Below the pieces are notes generated by a model. The model had not been told where the DNA came from. It saw only the letters and a list, made by a program, of their open reading frames with translations, and did no database searches. From assembly GCA_944385035.1 (NCBI GenBank), contig CALWVV010000012.1, forward strand, positions 1-64,000: DNA of 64,000 nucleotides, written 5' to 3'. How positions within the stretch are numbered: position 1 is the stretch's first letter; each line of letters begins with the position of its first letter. This DNA is from an uncultured Oscillospiraceae bacterium (GTDB lineage: Bacteria > Bacillota > Clostridia > Oscillospirales > Oscillospiraceae). The position numbers and the translations under genes were made by a program. Of the stretch, positions 50,741 through 60,800 are shown piece by piece.

Positions 50741-52573
50741 ATGAAAGCGCTGCTCTATGGAGATACCTTCCCACGGCTTGTGCAGGATATGAAAACATTT
50801 CCCGGAAAGTGGGCCTCCCGGCTGGTGTTCCTGCTGGGGCCCTGGGCCTGCCTGTGGATGGTGGAAATTTTAAACGAGAATGATGTGTTTGAGGACTTGG
50901 CCGCCTGGCAGGTGCTCATGAACTTGGTGTGGTACTATAGCCTCTTTGTGGCCTTGCGTCTGCTGCTGGGCCGGAACCGGCGCTCCGCTGCCCTGGGTAC
51001 CGTGTTGGCCTTCCTCTTTGGATTGGTCAATCACTATGTGCTCCGCTTCCGGGGGCGGATTTTGTTCCCGGCGGACATTACCGGCTGGCGTACTGCTGCC
51101 AATGTGGCCGAGGGCTTTGACTACTCTTTGGATGAACACATGATCCAGGCCGGTGTCCTGCTGGTGGCCTATCTCTTCCTGGTTTTTGTCTGTGTGCCCC
51201 AGAAGAAGCGTGCCAAGATCAAGCTTCCTGCCGCCCTGGTTCTTTGGGCGGTGATTTTGGGATATGGTTACGCCTTTTTCTGTACGGGGATGCTTCCGGC
51301 TTTGGGGATTTTTACCCAGCAATGGGTCACCCAGCGAAATGGCTTTCTTCTGAACTTTACCATTGCCCTGCGCTACTCCTCTGTGGACGAGCCGGAGGAT
51401 TACTCGGAAGAAGCAGTGCTGGAGCTGATGAAGGAATATCCCGGCCTGGAAGGGGATCCATCCAAACAGCCTACCAATCTGATCGTCATCATGAACGAGT
51501 CCTTTGGAGATTTCTCCATCTTTGACAGCTTTGAAGCCTCCAAAGACCCCACTCCTTTCCTCCATTCCCTGGAGGAGAACACCGTCAAGGGGTGGATGTA
51601 TTCCTCGGTCACCGGAGGGGGCACCGCTACCATCGAGTTTGAGTACCTGACGGGCTTCACCAGTCTCTTTCAGCCTCCTCACACCGTGGCTTACCAGCTC
51701 TATGTGGAGGAGGGCATGCCCTCCCTGGCTGCTTTGGCGGGGAATGTGGGGTACGATACCACCGCCTTCCACCCCTATAAGGCCTCCGGGTGGAACCGGG
51801 TGCTGGCCTATGAGTATCTGGACTTTGACAAGCAGATGTACGAGGAGGACGTAATAGACCCCTATTTTATCCGCCACTATATCTCTGACAAGTCTGATTA
51901 TGAGATGATCTACCGCTCCACCGAAGGGGAGGATACGACCTTCTTCTTCAACGTGACTATGCAGAATCACAGCGGCTATGCCCAGGGTTGGAACAATCTG
52001 GAGCGGACCATTGAGCTTCCTGACGATCTGAACAATGCCGACCGCAGTGCCCAGCAGTTCTTCTGCCTGATGGAGGAGAGCGACAAGGCTCTGGAGGAGC
52101 TCATTACTTATTACAGCCAGTGCGACGAGCCCACCATGATCGTCTTTTTTGGAGACCATCAGCCCCCGCTTACCAACGCCTTTTATGAGCAGCTTTATGG
52201 GAAGAAGTTCTCCCAGCGCACCACGCAGGAGGTCATGCAGCAATATGCGGTCCCCTTCTTTATCTGGGCCAACTACGACATTGAGGAGCGGCAGGATGTG
52301 ATCATCAGCCCCAATTATCTGGGAGTACTGACCGCCCAGGTGGCCGGGTTGCCCATGACCGGATTTATGAATTTCCTCTCTCAGATGTACGAGGACCTGC
52401 CCGCCATCACTCCTGTGGGATTTGTCACAGCGGATGGGGAATTCCTGGCAGAGGAGGAGCTGGATGAGGAGGCGCAGGAATGGCTTCGCCAGTATGAGAT
52501 TTTGAACTATTGCGGTATGGTGGACCTCTTTGAGGAGGCCCGGCCCATGTTCTGTACCCAGGAGAGCGAATAA
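50741..52573 (+). CDS. LtaS-like phosphoglycerol transferase (sulfatase fold)
   Basis: Membrane enzyme of 610 residues. About five N-terminal helices are followed by an extracellular sulfatase-fold domain. Metal site residues are in NLIVIMNESFGDFSIFD, the nucleophile Thr in TGGGTATIEFEYLTGF and the later metal ligands in MIVFFGDHQPPL. LtaS-type enzymes move glycerol phosphate from phosphatidylglycerol to a polymer or glycolipid. ATG 50741 has GGAGG 6 bases upstream, and a promoter lies just before. Whether it makes lipoteichoic acid or decorates another glycan is unknown. Confidence 0.9.
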   Translation: MKALLYGDTFPRLVQDMKTFPGKWASRLVFLLGPWACLWMVEILNENDVFEDLAAWQVLMNLVWYYSLFVALRLLLGRNRRSAALGTVLAFLFGLVNHYVLRFRGRILFPADITGWRTAANVAEGFDYSLDEHMIQAGVLLVAYLFLVFVCVPQKKRAKIKLPAALVLWAVILGYGYAFFCTGMLPALGIFTQQWVTQRNGFLLNFTIALRYSSVDEPEDYSEEAVLELMKEYPGLEGDPSKQPTNLIVIMNESFGDFSIFDSFEASKDPTPFLHSLEENTVKGWMYSSVTGGGTATIEFEYLTGFTSLFQPPHTVAYQLYVEEGMPSLAALAGNVGYDTTAFHPYKASGWNRVLAYEYLDFDKQMYEEDVIDPYFIRHYISDKSDYEMIYRSTEGEDTTFFFNVTMQNHSGYAQGWNNLERTIELPDDLNNADRSAQQFFCLMEESDKALEELITYYSQCDEPTMIVFFGDHQPPLTNAFYEQLYGKKFSQRTTQEVMQQYAVPFFIWANYDIEERQDVIISPNYLGVLTAQVAGLPMTGFMNFLSQMYEDLPAITPVGFVTADGEFLAEEELDEEAQEWLRQYEILNYCGMVDLFEEARPMFCTQESE

Positions 52574-52577
52574 CCGC

Positions 52578-52610
52578 CGCCGCCCCAAAACGGGGCGGCG
52601 CTTATTTTTT
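52578..52610 (+). terminator. Terminator after the LtaS-like gene
   Basis: CGCCGCCCC, 5-base loop, GGGGCGGCG, then CTTATTTTTT. Confidence 0.93.
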
Positions 52611-52742
52611 CCCAAAAACGGGATCATTCAGCCGATGCAACCGGCTGTTGTCAAATTGTATACTGGTTTTGGTTGCGGTGGAGGGGAAAGTTTGCTATGT
52701 TGTGAGGCGTCCTGGGACAGACCAGCACAGGAGGAATGAAAC

Positions 52743-53510
52743 ATGAATTTTGAGACGCGGCTCTATGAGCTTCGGAAAAAGGCGGGGCTCAGCCAGGAGG
52801 AACTGGCCAACCTGGTGGGGGTAAGCCGCCAGGCGGTGCAGAAGTGGGAGGCGGGGACCAGCCGTCCGGATCTGGACAATTTGACTGCCCTGGCCCGATA
52901 TTTTAATGTGACATTGGACTGGCTCATCACCGGACGGGAGGCGGAGATGCCTCAGACGGGGCCGGTGGTGGTGGAGAACCACTACCACTACGAAGGGTGG
53001 CGTTATGAATATAAGAGCAAACGGACGCTCTGGGGCCTGCCTCTGGTACACATCAACCTGTCCCAGAGAGGTTTGACCTGGGCCAGGGGAATCATTGCCA
53101 TCGGGAATGTGGCCACCGGGGTGGTGGCCATTGGCTGCTTTGCCGCTGGATTGTTTTCTTTGGGAGCCATCTGCCTGGGCCTTTTGGCACTGGCCGGTAT
53201 GGCCATGGGAGTTTTTGCCCTGGGCGGCATCAGCCTGGGATTCATCGCCGTGGGAGGATGTGCCCTGGGCTATCTGGCCATAGGGGGCTCGGCCGTGGGA
53301 ACATATGCCGCAGGAGGTGCGGCGGTGGCTTCCCAGGTGGCGGTAGGGGCTTCGGCGTCGGGAGAGCTGCTTGCGGTGGGCCGGGAGGCAGCCGGGGCAG
53401 TGACGATGGGGCTGGAGGCCTCCAGAGAGGCGGTAGCACAAGCCATGATCCAGGCAGGAGTCCCGGAGTGGGTGCGGGGAATTTTGCTCTTCTGTTTTGG
53501 TAAATCATAA
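52743..53510 (+). CDS. XRE-family HTH protein with AxGxx pentad repeats
   Basis: Protein of 255 residues. Residues 5-62 are a clear Cro/CI-type helix-turn-helix (LYELRKKAGLSQEELANLVG; AVQKWEAGTSRPDLDNL). After a linker, residues about 114-200 form at least sixteen five-residue units A-x-G-x-x (for example AIGNV ATGVV AIGCF), with S or C sometimes in place of A. This is either a solenoid or a set of membrane-seeking strands/helices. DNA binding at the N-terminus and possible membrane attachment at the C-terminus would make a membrane-tethered regulator. Function is unknown. Confidence 0.85.
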   Translation: MNFETRLYELRKKAGLSQEELANLVGVSRQAVQKWEAGTSRPDLDNLTALARYFNVTLDWLITGREAEMPQTGPVVVENHYHYEGWRYEYKSKRTLWGLPLVHINLSQRGLTWARGIIAIGNVATGVVAIGCFAAGLFSLGAICLGLLALAGMAMGVFALGGISLGFIAVGGCALGYLAIGGSAVGTYAAGGAAVASQVAVGASASGELLAVGREAAGAVTMGLEASREAVAQAMIQAGVPEWVRGILLFCFGKS

Positions 53511-53511
53511 G

Positions 53512-53546
53512 AAAACGCGTGTGGAAAGAACTTCCACACGCGTTTT
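53512..53546. terminator. Bidirectional terminator
   Basis: AAAACGCGTGTGGAA, 5-base loop, TTCCACACGCGTTTT; lies between convergent HTH and AI-2E genes. Confidence 0.93.
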
Positions 53547-53548
53547 TG

Positions 53549-54724
53549 TTATTCCTCTGGGGGAGTTTCCTCTGGTATCTCCGGGGTGGGAGAGATGGGC
53601 TGGGGCGTGTTTCGCCGGATGACATCGGAGCGCAGCATCTGATAGAGGGTAGCGGTGAGGGGGACAGCCAGGAGCATGCCGCCGATGCCCAGCACGCCGC
53701 CGCCCACGGTGACAGCGGCCAACACCCAAATTCCCGGCAGACCGATGGAGGAGCCCACCACCTTGGGGTAGATGAGGTTGCCCTCCAGTTGCTGGAGTAT
53801 TCCGATAAAAATCAGAAACAGCAGGGCCTGGAGCGGAGAGGAGGTGAAGATCATAAAAGCGCCCACACCTGCGCCGATATAGGCCCCGGCCACGGGAATG
53901 AGGGCGGTAAAGCCTACCAGGGTCCCCACCATGGAGGCATAGGGGAAGCGGAAGAGCATCATGCCGCCCATGCACAGCAGTCCCAGAATGACCGCCTCGG
54001 TGCACTGTCCCACCACGAAGTTGTGGAAGCAGGTGTTTAAGGTATCCAGAAAATAGATGAGGCGGCTGTACCAGGTGGGCTTCAGATAGGTTTTCAGCAC
54101 CCGTGCACAGTTGCTCTGAAGTTTTTCCTTCCCGAAAAGCAGATAGATGGAAAAAATGGTGCTCACGATAGCGGTGAAGGCGGCGGATACGGTGGTCGAG
54201 GCCAGGGACATGACCGAGCCCATCACACCCCCCAGACCGGAAATGAGCCAGTTGACTGCAGTGGTCAGAATCTCTCTCCAATCGATGGAGCCATCGGCCA
54301 GGACAAGGCCGGAGAAGGCGGCCAGCTGATTCATATCCAGATTTTCGTTGATTTTCAGGCTCAGATCCTCCAACAGGGGGATTGCCTCCCGGATCAGCAG
54401 ACTGACCGAGTTGGCCAGCTCGGGGAGGATCATGCGCACGATAAGCACGACGATGGCAATCAAACTGGCATAGGCCAGTACCAGACATACGGGCCGACGG
54501 CTTTTTACGATGGCCTGGTTTTGGCTTGCGGGGAAGTACCACCGCTCATACATGCTCATGAGGATGTTGACCGCATAGGCCACCACTGCTCCCAGCACCA
54601 GCGGGAAGGCGGCCCCCAGGGCAAGCAGCAGCAGGGAGGAGAGCTTTCCCCAGTAATGGACCGCCAAATACAGGAGAAAGAGAACGACGCCAAAGCGCAC
54701 AGGACCCTTCCACTCGTACTTCAT
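53549..54724 (-). CDS. AI-2E family transporter
   Basis: Membrane protein of 391 residues with eight helices, of the AI-2E (YtvI/PerM) family, e.g. GLVGFTALIPVAGAYIGAGVG rendered here as TLVGFTALIPVAGAYIGA, and LLFLIFIGILQQLEGNLIYP, the family signature. Members are proton-driven exporters or Na+/H+ antiporters with mixed annotations. ATG 54724 overlaps the rimM stop by one base, so it is a member of the SRP/ribosome operon, in the place where trmD is usually found. Pro/Glu-rich tail. Confidence 0.9.
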   Translation of the reverse strand: MKYEWKGPVRFGVVLFLLYLAVHYWGKLSSLLLLALGAAFPLVLGAVVAYAVNILMSMYERWYFPASQNQAIVKSRRPVCLVLAYASLIAIVVLIVRMILPELANSVSLLIREAIPLLEDLSLKINENLDMNQLAAFSGLVLADGSIDWREILTTAVNWLISGLGGVMGSVMSLASTTVSAAFTAIVSTIFSIYLLFGKEKLQSNCARVLKTYLKPTWYSRLIYFLDTLNTCFHNFVVGQCTEAVILGLLCMGGMMLFRFPYASMVGTLVGFTALIPVAGAYIGAGVGAFMIFTSSPLQALLFLIFIGILQQLEGNLIYPKVVGSSIGLPGIWVLAAVTVGGGVLGIGGMLLAVPLTATLYQMLRSDVIRRNTPQPISPTPEIPEETPPEE

Positions 54725-55221
54725 CACAGACCCTCCATCATGTTGACCCGGATGTAGCCCTGCTCAATGTTGGTCTCCGCGATAAATTGGGGAACGGCGG
54801 GGATCATCAGCTCCCGCTCGCCTCCCTTGACCACATAGACGTTGTTGGCGGGGAGGGTGAGCACATCCGCAATTTTGCCCAGTACCGCTCCGCTCTGGGC
54901 ATCCCGGACCTCCAGTCCATAGATGTCGGCCAGGAAAAAGCTTCCCTCGGGGAGGTTGGCATCGGCACGGTCAATGTACAAAATGGCGTTTCGCATGGCC
55001 AGGGCGCTGGGGACGTCGGTGACGCCCCGGAATTTGAGGATGACCATGTTCTTGTGGACGCGGGCGCGCTCCACCTCAATGGGCCAGTGGGTCTTGTCCA
55101 CATAGAGGGTTTTAAACTTGCAAAGAAACTCCGGGCTGTCGGCCCAGGGCTGGACCCGGACCTCTCCCATGAGACCGTGGACGTTGGTAACCTTGCCCAC
55201 CTCTAAATATTGCTGAAGCAT
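54724..55221 (-). CDS. rimM: Ribosome maturation factor RimM
   Basis: 16S rRNA-processing factor of 165 residues that binds ribosomal protein S19 during 30S assembly. N-terminal barrel VGKVTNVHGLMGEVRVQPW and PRC-barrel end with LTLPANNVYVVKGGERELMIPAV. ATG 55221 has GGAGG 8 bases upstream; the frame is open upstream in the hairpin region but not used. Confidence 0.95.
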   Translation of the reverse strand: MLQQYLEVGKVTNVHGLMGEVRVQPWADSPEFLCKFKTLYVDKTHWPIEVERARVHKNMVILKFRGVTDVPSALAMRNAILYIDRADANLPEGSFFLADIYGLEVRDAQSGAVLGKIADVLTLPANNVYVVKGGERELMIPAVPQFIAETNIEQGYIRVNMMEGL

Positions 55222-55245
55222 GATATAGACCTCCCTTTGATAGAG

Positions 55246-55275
55246 CAAAGGCGCAGGGAAACCCCTGCGCCTTTG
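55246..55275. other. Hairpin between khpA and rimM
   Basis: CAAAGGCGCAGGG and its exact complement around a 4-base loop, a 13-bp stem. On the minus strand no U tract follows, so probably an mRNA processing or stabilising element within the operon. Confidence 0.6.
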
Positions 55276-55278
55276 TTG

Positions 55279-55509
55279 TTAATCGACGATTTCTACGCTG
55301 ACATGTTTTCCGGAGCGCTGGGCAGCGGAACGCATGAGAATACGGATCTCCTTGGCGATGCGGCCCTGGCGGCCAATCACCTTGCCCATATCCTCCGGGG
55401 CAACCCGGAGTTCCAGCACAGTCTCGCCGTCGCCCTCGACCTCAGCGACAGACACCTGCTCGGGGTGTTCCACCAGGTTCTGGGCAACATAGGTCAGAAG
55501 CTCTTTCAT
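55279..55509 (-). CDS. khpA: KH-domain RNA-binding protein KhpA
   Basis: KhpA (YlqC) of 76 residues. The KH motif GKVIGRQGRIAKEIRILM contains the GxxG loop GRQG. It pairs with KhpB in Firmicutes to bind RNA and influence cell-wall synthesis. ATG 55509 (MKELLTYVAQNLVEHPEQV) matches family starts; GGAGG is upstream. Confidence 0.95.
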   Translation of the reverse strand: MKELLTYVAQNLVEHPEQVSVAEVEGDGETVLELRVAPEDMGKVIGRQGRIAKEIRILMRSAAQRSGKHVSVEIVD

Positions 55510-55529
55510 TGTGTGCAAAACCTCCAGCC

Positions 55530-55769
55530 TTACAGGGCACCGGCCTTTTTCAGCAGGTCACGGACGGTCTCAGTGGGCTGAGCGCCGGTCTTGATCCAAG
55601 CCTGGGCGCGGTCCACGTCCACCTTCAGCTCAGCGGGGTTCTCCACGGGGTTGTAATAGCCGATCTCCTCGATGAAGCGGCCGTCACGGGGATAGCGGGA
55701 GTCAGCCACCACGATGCGGTAGAAGGGAGCCTTCTTGGCGCCCATGCGGCGCAGTCTGATTTTAACCAT
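55530..55769 (-). CDS. rpsP: 30S ribosomal protein S16
   Basis: S16 of 79 residues, an early 30S assembly protein. Starts [20 protein letters not shown] and includes [13 protein letters not shown]. Twelve or so bases before khpA's ribosome site in the same operon. Confidence 0.97.
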   Translation of the reverse strand: MVKIRLRRMGAKKAPFYRIVVADSRYPRDGRFIEEIGYYNPVENPAELKVDVDRAQAWIKTGAQPTETVRDLLKKAGAL

Positions 55770-55837
55770 TTATATTCACCTCCAAAGAATTGTTTCTGTA
55801 TATGGAAAGCGTGTGCCACGCTTTGCCAACGAAAGAG

Positions 55838-57217
55838 TTAGAAGGGCAGGCCGGGCATTCCGCCGCCTATGCCGGGGAAGCCGCCTTTTTTGCCCATCAT
55901 CTTGCGCATGTTCCGGGGGAGCTTGCCGCCGGAGAACTGCTTTGTCATGACCTGCAGCATGTCAAACTGCTTAAGCAGGCGGTTGACATCCACCACCTGG
56001 GTGCCCGAGCCGGCGGCAATGCGCTTTTTCCGGCTGGAATTGAGCACGCTGGGGTTTTCCCGCTCGTAGGGGGTCATGGAGGTGATGATGGCCTCCATGC
56101 GCTGGAGCAGCTTTTCGTCCATGGTGGCCCCCTCCAAATCGGAGGCCTTGACTCCGGGGAGCATCCCGGCAATATCGCTGAGCGAACCCATGTTTTTCAA
56201 CTGGGTCATCTGCTCGTAAAAATCAGTGAGGGTAAATTTGTTTTTCCGCAGCTTTTCCTGAAGCTCCAAAGCCTTTTTCTGGTCAAAGGACTGCTCGGCC
56301 TTTTCGATGAGGGAGAGCACATCGCCCATACCCAGAATCCGGCTGGCCATGCGGTCGGGGTGGAAGACCTCGATCTGGTCCAGCTTCTCGCCCATGCCCA
56401 CAAATTTGATGGGCTTGCCGGTAACGGCCCGGATGGAGAGGGCTGCGCCGCCGCGGGCGTCGCCGTCCAGCTTAGTGAGTACGACACCGTCGATGTCCAG
56501 GGCATCGTCAAAGGCCTTGGCGGCGTTCACCGCGTCCTGACCGATCATGGCGTCCACTACCAGCAGTATTTCGGTGGGTTCCACAGCGGATTTAATATTG
56601 CGAAGCTCGTCCATGAGCTGCTCATCCACATGAAGCCGGCCGGCGGTGTCCAAAAACACCATATCATTGCCGTGCTTGGTGGCGTGCTCAATGGCGGCTT
56701 TGGCGATGTCCACGGGGTTTGTCTGTCCCATCTGGAACACGGGGATCCCCAGCTGCTCGCCCACCACCTCCAACTGCTTGATGGCGGCGGGACGGTAGAT
56801 GTCACAGGCGACCAGGAGGGGGCGCTTGTTGTCCTTGCGCTTCATAAGCCCGGCCAGCTTGGCGGCGTTGGTGGTTTTACCAGCACCCTGGAGACCTACC
56901 ATCATCACCACCGTGGGTGGCTTGGAGGCGATGGTCAGCTTGGTGCTGGCTCCGCCCATCAGCTCGGTGAGCTCCTGGTTGACGATCTTGACGATCTGCT
57001 GGGCGGGGGACAGGGCCTCCAGTACGTCGGAGCCCACCGCCTTTTCGGTGACCTGAGCGACAAACTGTTTGACCACCTTGTAGCTGACGTCGGCCTCCAG
57101 CAGGGCCAGGCGGATTTCCCGCATGGCCTCCTTTACATCGGCCTCAGACAGGCGGCCCTTGCCCCGGAGCTTTTTAAAAGCGGCGGAGAGCTTTTCGGAA
57201 AGTCCTTCAAATGCCAT
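55838..57217 (-). CDS. ffh: Signal recognition particle protein Ffh
   Basis: SRP54 GTPase of 459 residues that targets membrane proteins. N domain, then G domain with P-loop GLQGAGKTTNAAKLAG, DTAGRLHVD, TKLDGDARGG, and a methionine-rich M domain ending in MRKMMGKKGGFPGIGGG. GGAGG is 8 bases before the ATG, overlapping the end of ylxM. Confidence 0.97.
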   Translation of the reverse strand: MAFEGLSEKLSAAFKKLRGKGRLSEADVKEAMREIRLALLEADVSYKVVKQFVAQVTEKAVGSDVLEALSPAQQIVKIVNQELTELMGGASTKLTIASKPPTVVMMVGLQGAGKTTNAAKLAGLMKRKDNKRPLLVACDIYRPAAIKQLEVVGEQLGIPVFQMGQTNPVDIAKAAIEHATKHGNDMVFLDTAGRLHVDEQLMDELRNIKSAVEPTEILLVVDAMIGQDAVNAAKAFDDALDIDGVVLTKLDGDARGGAALSIRAVTGKPIKFVGMGEKLDQIEVFHPDRMASRILGMGDVLSLIEKAEQSFDQKKALELQEKLRKNKFTLTDFYEQMTQLKNMGSLSDIAGMLPGVKASDLEGATMDEKLLQRMEAIITSMTPYERENPSVLNSSRKKRIAAGSGTQVVDVNRLLKQFDMLQVMTKQFSGGKLPRNMRKMMGKKGGFPGIGGGMPGLPF

Positions 57218-57220
57218 GGA

Positions 57221-57586
57221 TTATTCCTCCAAAAGCTTCTGGGCAGTGTCCTGAATCTGGAGAGCCAGTCCCTCCAGCTCGCTGTGGTCCATCTGGGCGG
57301 CCAGCTCACGGATACGCTGAGCGTCCTGGGCAATCTGCTCCAGCTGGCCGTGCATGGTATGAAAGCGCTTGATGAGCCCCGTCTTGTCCTCCAGCTCTGT
57401 GAGGACAGCCTCTGCCCGGACGATGACGTCCCGGACGCCCTGACGGGTGATGCCGTAGTTTTCGGCGATCTCCCCCAGGGAGAGGTCCTCGTTGTAATAG
57501 AGGTCATAGAACTCCTTCTGGCGCTCGGTGAGCACATCGCCGTAAAAATCATACAGCATGGCCATGCGGTAAGCCTGACTTTTCAT
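57221..57586 (-). CDS. ylxM: YlxM/p13-like DNA-binding protein
   Basis: Small helical protein of 121 residues with a sigma-70 region 4-like HTH (LSLGEIAENYGITRQGVRDVI). YlxM stimulates Ffh/FtsY GTPase activity in streptococci and nearly always lies upstream of ffh. AAGGAGG precedes the ATG. First gene of the operon, under a near-consensus promoter. Confidence 0.94.
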   Translation of the reverse strand: MKSQAYRMAMLYDFYGDVLTERQKEFYDLYYNEDLSLGEIAENYGITRQGVRDVIVRAEAVLTELEDKTGLIKRFHTMHGQLEQIAQDAQRIRELAAQMDHSELEGLALQIQDTAQKLLEE

Positions 57587-57684
57587 CCCAGCGGACCTCC
57601 TTAAAGCAAAATAAAAGCCTCAAAAAAGTGGTTTGCCCACATTTTTGAGCAGTAAATGTAAAGCTTATAAACTTTATATTTGGA

Positions 57685-57713
57685 AGTCTACCACATTTTG
57701 CTCTGTTTGTCAA
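57685..57713 (-). promoter_or_regulatory. Promoter of the ylxM-ffh-rpsP-khpA-rimM operon
   Basis: Minus strand TTGACA (57708-57713), 17 bases, TAGACT (57685-57690). About 100 bases of leader precede ylxM. Confidence 0.88.
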
Positions 57714-57813
57714 GTAAAATTACTTGCGGGCGCTTACTGTCTTTTTTGGTATATTCCCCCAGGGGCGGGGAAAACTGGAGGGAAAGGCTGCAATTTTAAG
57801 AGGAGGGATCTCT

Positions 57814-60800
57814 ATGTCTCCAGCCCGCGTCCCCATGGACGATGCCCATCTGGTTCAATATGCGGTCAATACCGCAAAAGCGGTACGCCCTGCGGGGATA
57901 CGTTCTGCCCGTGTGCTGGCAAGGGAGGTAAAAGAGAATCTGGCCCGCTGTGCACGCGTTCAGGAGAAGCTCAGTGCCCAAAATGGCGAAGAGGAGCTGT
58001 CCGGTGGGGCACGGTGGCTTTTGGATAACTATTATCTGGCGGCACGGGAGGGAGAACAGGCCCGGCGCTGTTTCCAGCAGGGCGGAACGCTGCGAGGCAC
58101 TCAGCCGGGAAACAGCGTTCTGCAAGTGTGCGCTCGGGGGGCGCTGTGGGCAGTGCCCGATTTGGAAGCGCAGCGGCTTAGGTGTTATTTGGAGGGATTT
58201 CAGTCAGTGTGCCCCCTGATGGAGCGGGAACTGTCCCTGTTGGTGTCCGTACTGGCGGGGACGCTGCTGGAGCGGCTGGGAGGACTGTGTGCAGGTCTGG
58301 AGGGATTGGACGAGCGGGCTGGAGAGGAGGAAATGGCCCAGATCTTCCAAGCCCTGCGGGCACTGTCAGAGATTGACTGGGGTACCCTGCTGGAGGAAAC
58401 CAGCCAGGTGGAGCGTCTGCTTTCCCAGGACCCTTCCGGCTGCTACCCGCAGATGGATGAGGAGAGCCGCAGAAGATGCCGGCAGCGGTTGTGCCAGTTG
58501 GCCAAACAATATGGCCTGGAAGAGAAAGCGGCAGCCCAAAGGGTATTGGAGCTGGCCCAAAAGGGCCGGGGGGTGCAAGGCCATGTGAGCTGGTACCTTT
58601 ACCGTGAGCCTCTGGGGAAGCCGCGCCGCTTGCCGTCCGGGGCATGGTATGCCGGGGGTGTTGTTTTGCTGACCCTGGTGGGTGCGGCAGCGCTGGGATG
58701 GCTGTGGGCTGCCCCGCTGGCGGCCCTGCTGCTGGTGCTGCCTTTGTCGGATATTGTGAAAAACGTGGGGGATTTTCTCCTGTCTCATTTTGTCCCGCCC
58801 CGGCCTGTGCTGAGGCTTGAACTGGAGGAGGGAATCCCGCCGGAGGGGCGCACTCTGTGTGTGGTATCTGCCCTGCTTACCGGACCGGACAGCGGGGCGG
58901 AGCTGGCCGGCCGGCTGGAACTGGGTTATCTGTGTAACCGGGACAGCGGACAAGAGCTGGCTTTTGGGATTCTGGCCGACCTGCCCGACTGTGCTTCCCC
59001 CATGAATGAGGAGAGAAGCGCCTGGGTGGACCGTGCCAGAAAGGCGGTGGAGGAGCTGAACCGGAAATATGAGGGCGGATTTTACCTCTTGTTCCGGGAA
59101 CCCACGTTCAGTGCCCAGGATGAGCGGTATATGGGCTGGGAGCGCAAACGGGGGGCGCTGGTGGAACTGGTGCGCCTCATTCGGGGACGTTCTTCCGGCC
59201 TTCGTGTAGAGGTGGGGGAGAAAGCGTGGCTTTCGGGGGTAAAGCTGATCCTCACGCTGGATTCGGATACCTGCCTTACCGTGGGCTCTGCCCGCGCATT
59301 GGCGGGAGCCATGCTTCATCCCCTGAACCGGCCGGTGGTGGATGAGAAACGGAAAATCGTGGTTTCAGGCTATGGGTTGTTCCAGCCCAGAGTGGGAGTG
59401 GAGCTGGAGGCGGCCAACCGCTCGCTGTTTTCCCGTGTGTTTGGAGGCCTTGGAGGCGTGGACCCCTATGGCTGGGCGGCCAGTGACGTATACCACGATC
59501 TTTTTGACCAGGGCAGCTATACCGGCAAGGGTATTTTTGATGTGGAGGCATTTGATACCTGCCTGGAGGGCCGCTTTCCACAGGGGCAGATTCTCTCCCA
59601 CGATCTGCTGGAGGGCAGTTACCTGCGGGCGGGGCTGCTGGGAGAAGTGGAGCTTACGGACGGCTGTCCCTATCAGGTGCGCAGCTACTTTGCCCGTCTC
59701 CACCGGTGGATTCGGGGGGACTGGCAGCTTTTGCCCTGGCTGGGGCGGCGGGTGCCGGCGGAGAATGGAACGTGGGAAGAAAATCCCCTGCCCATCCTGG
59801 CCCGGTGGAAAATTGCGGACAATCTGCGCCGCTCCCTCTCTCCGATTGTGACCTTCCTGGCCTTAATGCTGGGATTGTGTGTATCAGGGCGGGTGTTTGC
59901 CCTGGCGGGGACGGTGGCGGTGCTGTCTGCCGCTTCCAACCTGCTGCTGTCCGGGGCAGAGGCCGCTGCCCGGCCCTGGGGACGGCGCAGGCGCTATCAT
60001 TCCACCGTCATCTCCGGGGTGGCTGGAGTGATCCTACAGACGGCGATTCAGCTTCTGTTTCTGCCTTACCAGGCCTGGATCTCTGCCTGGGCCATCTGCT
60101 GTGCCCTGTGGCGGATGAAGGTTTCCCACAAAAATCTCCTGGCCTGGGTGACGGCGGCTCAGGCGGAGCAGCGGGGGAACCATCTGGGGCACTATATCCG
60201 CTCCTTTTGGTTTTCGCTTGCCATGGGGGCGGCGGTGCTGGTGCTGGCCCCTCTGCGTGTCGGGAAGCTGGTGGGCCTTGTGTGGCTGCTGGCCCCGCTG
60301 CTGGCCTATATGATCAGTCGGCCCGCCAAAAAGAACCGGCCCTTGTCTCCGTCCGACCGGGCGTTCCTCCTGCACCAGGCAGCCCTCATCTGGCGGTATT
60401 TTGCCCATTTCCTCCGTGCGCAGGATCACTACCTGCCCCCGGATAACTATCAGGAACAGCCCGGACCTGTGTTGGCCCGGCGCACCTCCCCCACCAACAT
60501 CGGTTTGGGTATGCTGTCGGTGATGGGGGCGGCGGACCTGGGATTTATCCCGCGGCAGAGGAGCGCGGAGCTGCTGGGCCACATGCTGGATACGGTGGAA
60601 AGGCTGGAAAAATGGCAGGGACACCTCTATAACTGGTACAACACCCAGACCCTCGCACCCCTCAATCCCCGGTATGTGTCCACTGTGGACAGCGGAAATC
60701 TGCGGGGCTGCCTCATTGCCCTGAGAGAGGGCCTTAGGTCCTGGGGGGAGGAGGCGCTGGCCCACCGGGCGGAAGTGTTGGAGAAGGCGATGGATTGTTC

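Noticed and set aside
50870-52627. A 585-codon minus-strand frame opposite the LtaS-like gene
   Set aside because: Same pattern: antisense to a gene with catalytic motifs, no ribosome site.
55790-57604. A 604-codon plus-strand frame opposite ffh and ylxM
   Set aside because: Antisense of two well-identified genes, no start signals, and a composition of repeated HL/GL typical of a shadow frame.
58366-59319. Minus-strand frame inside the glucan synthase gene
   Set aside because: Shadow frame; the plus strand is open for over 2,000 codons with GT84 motifs.
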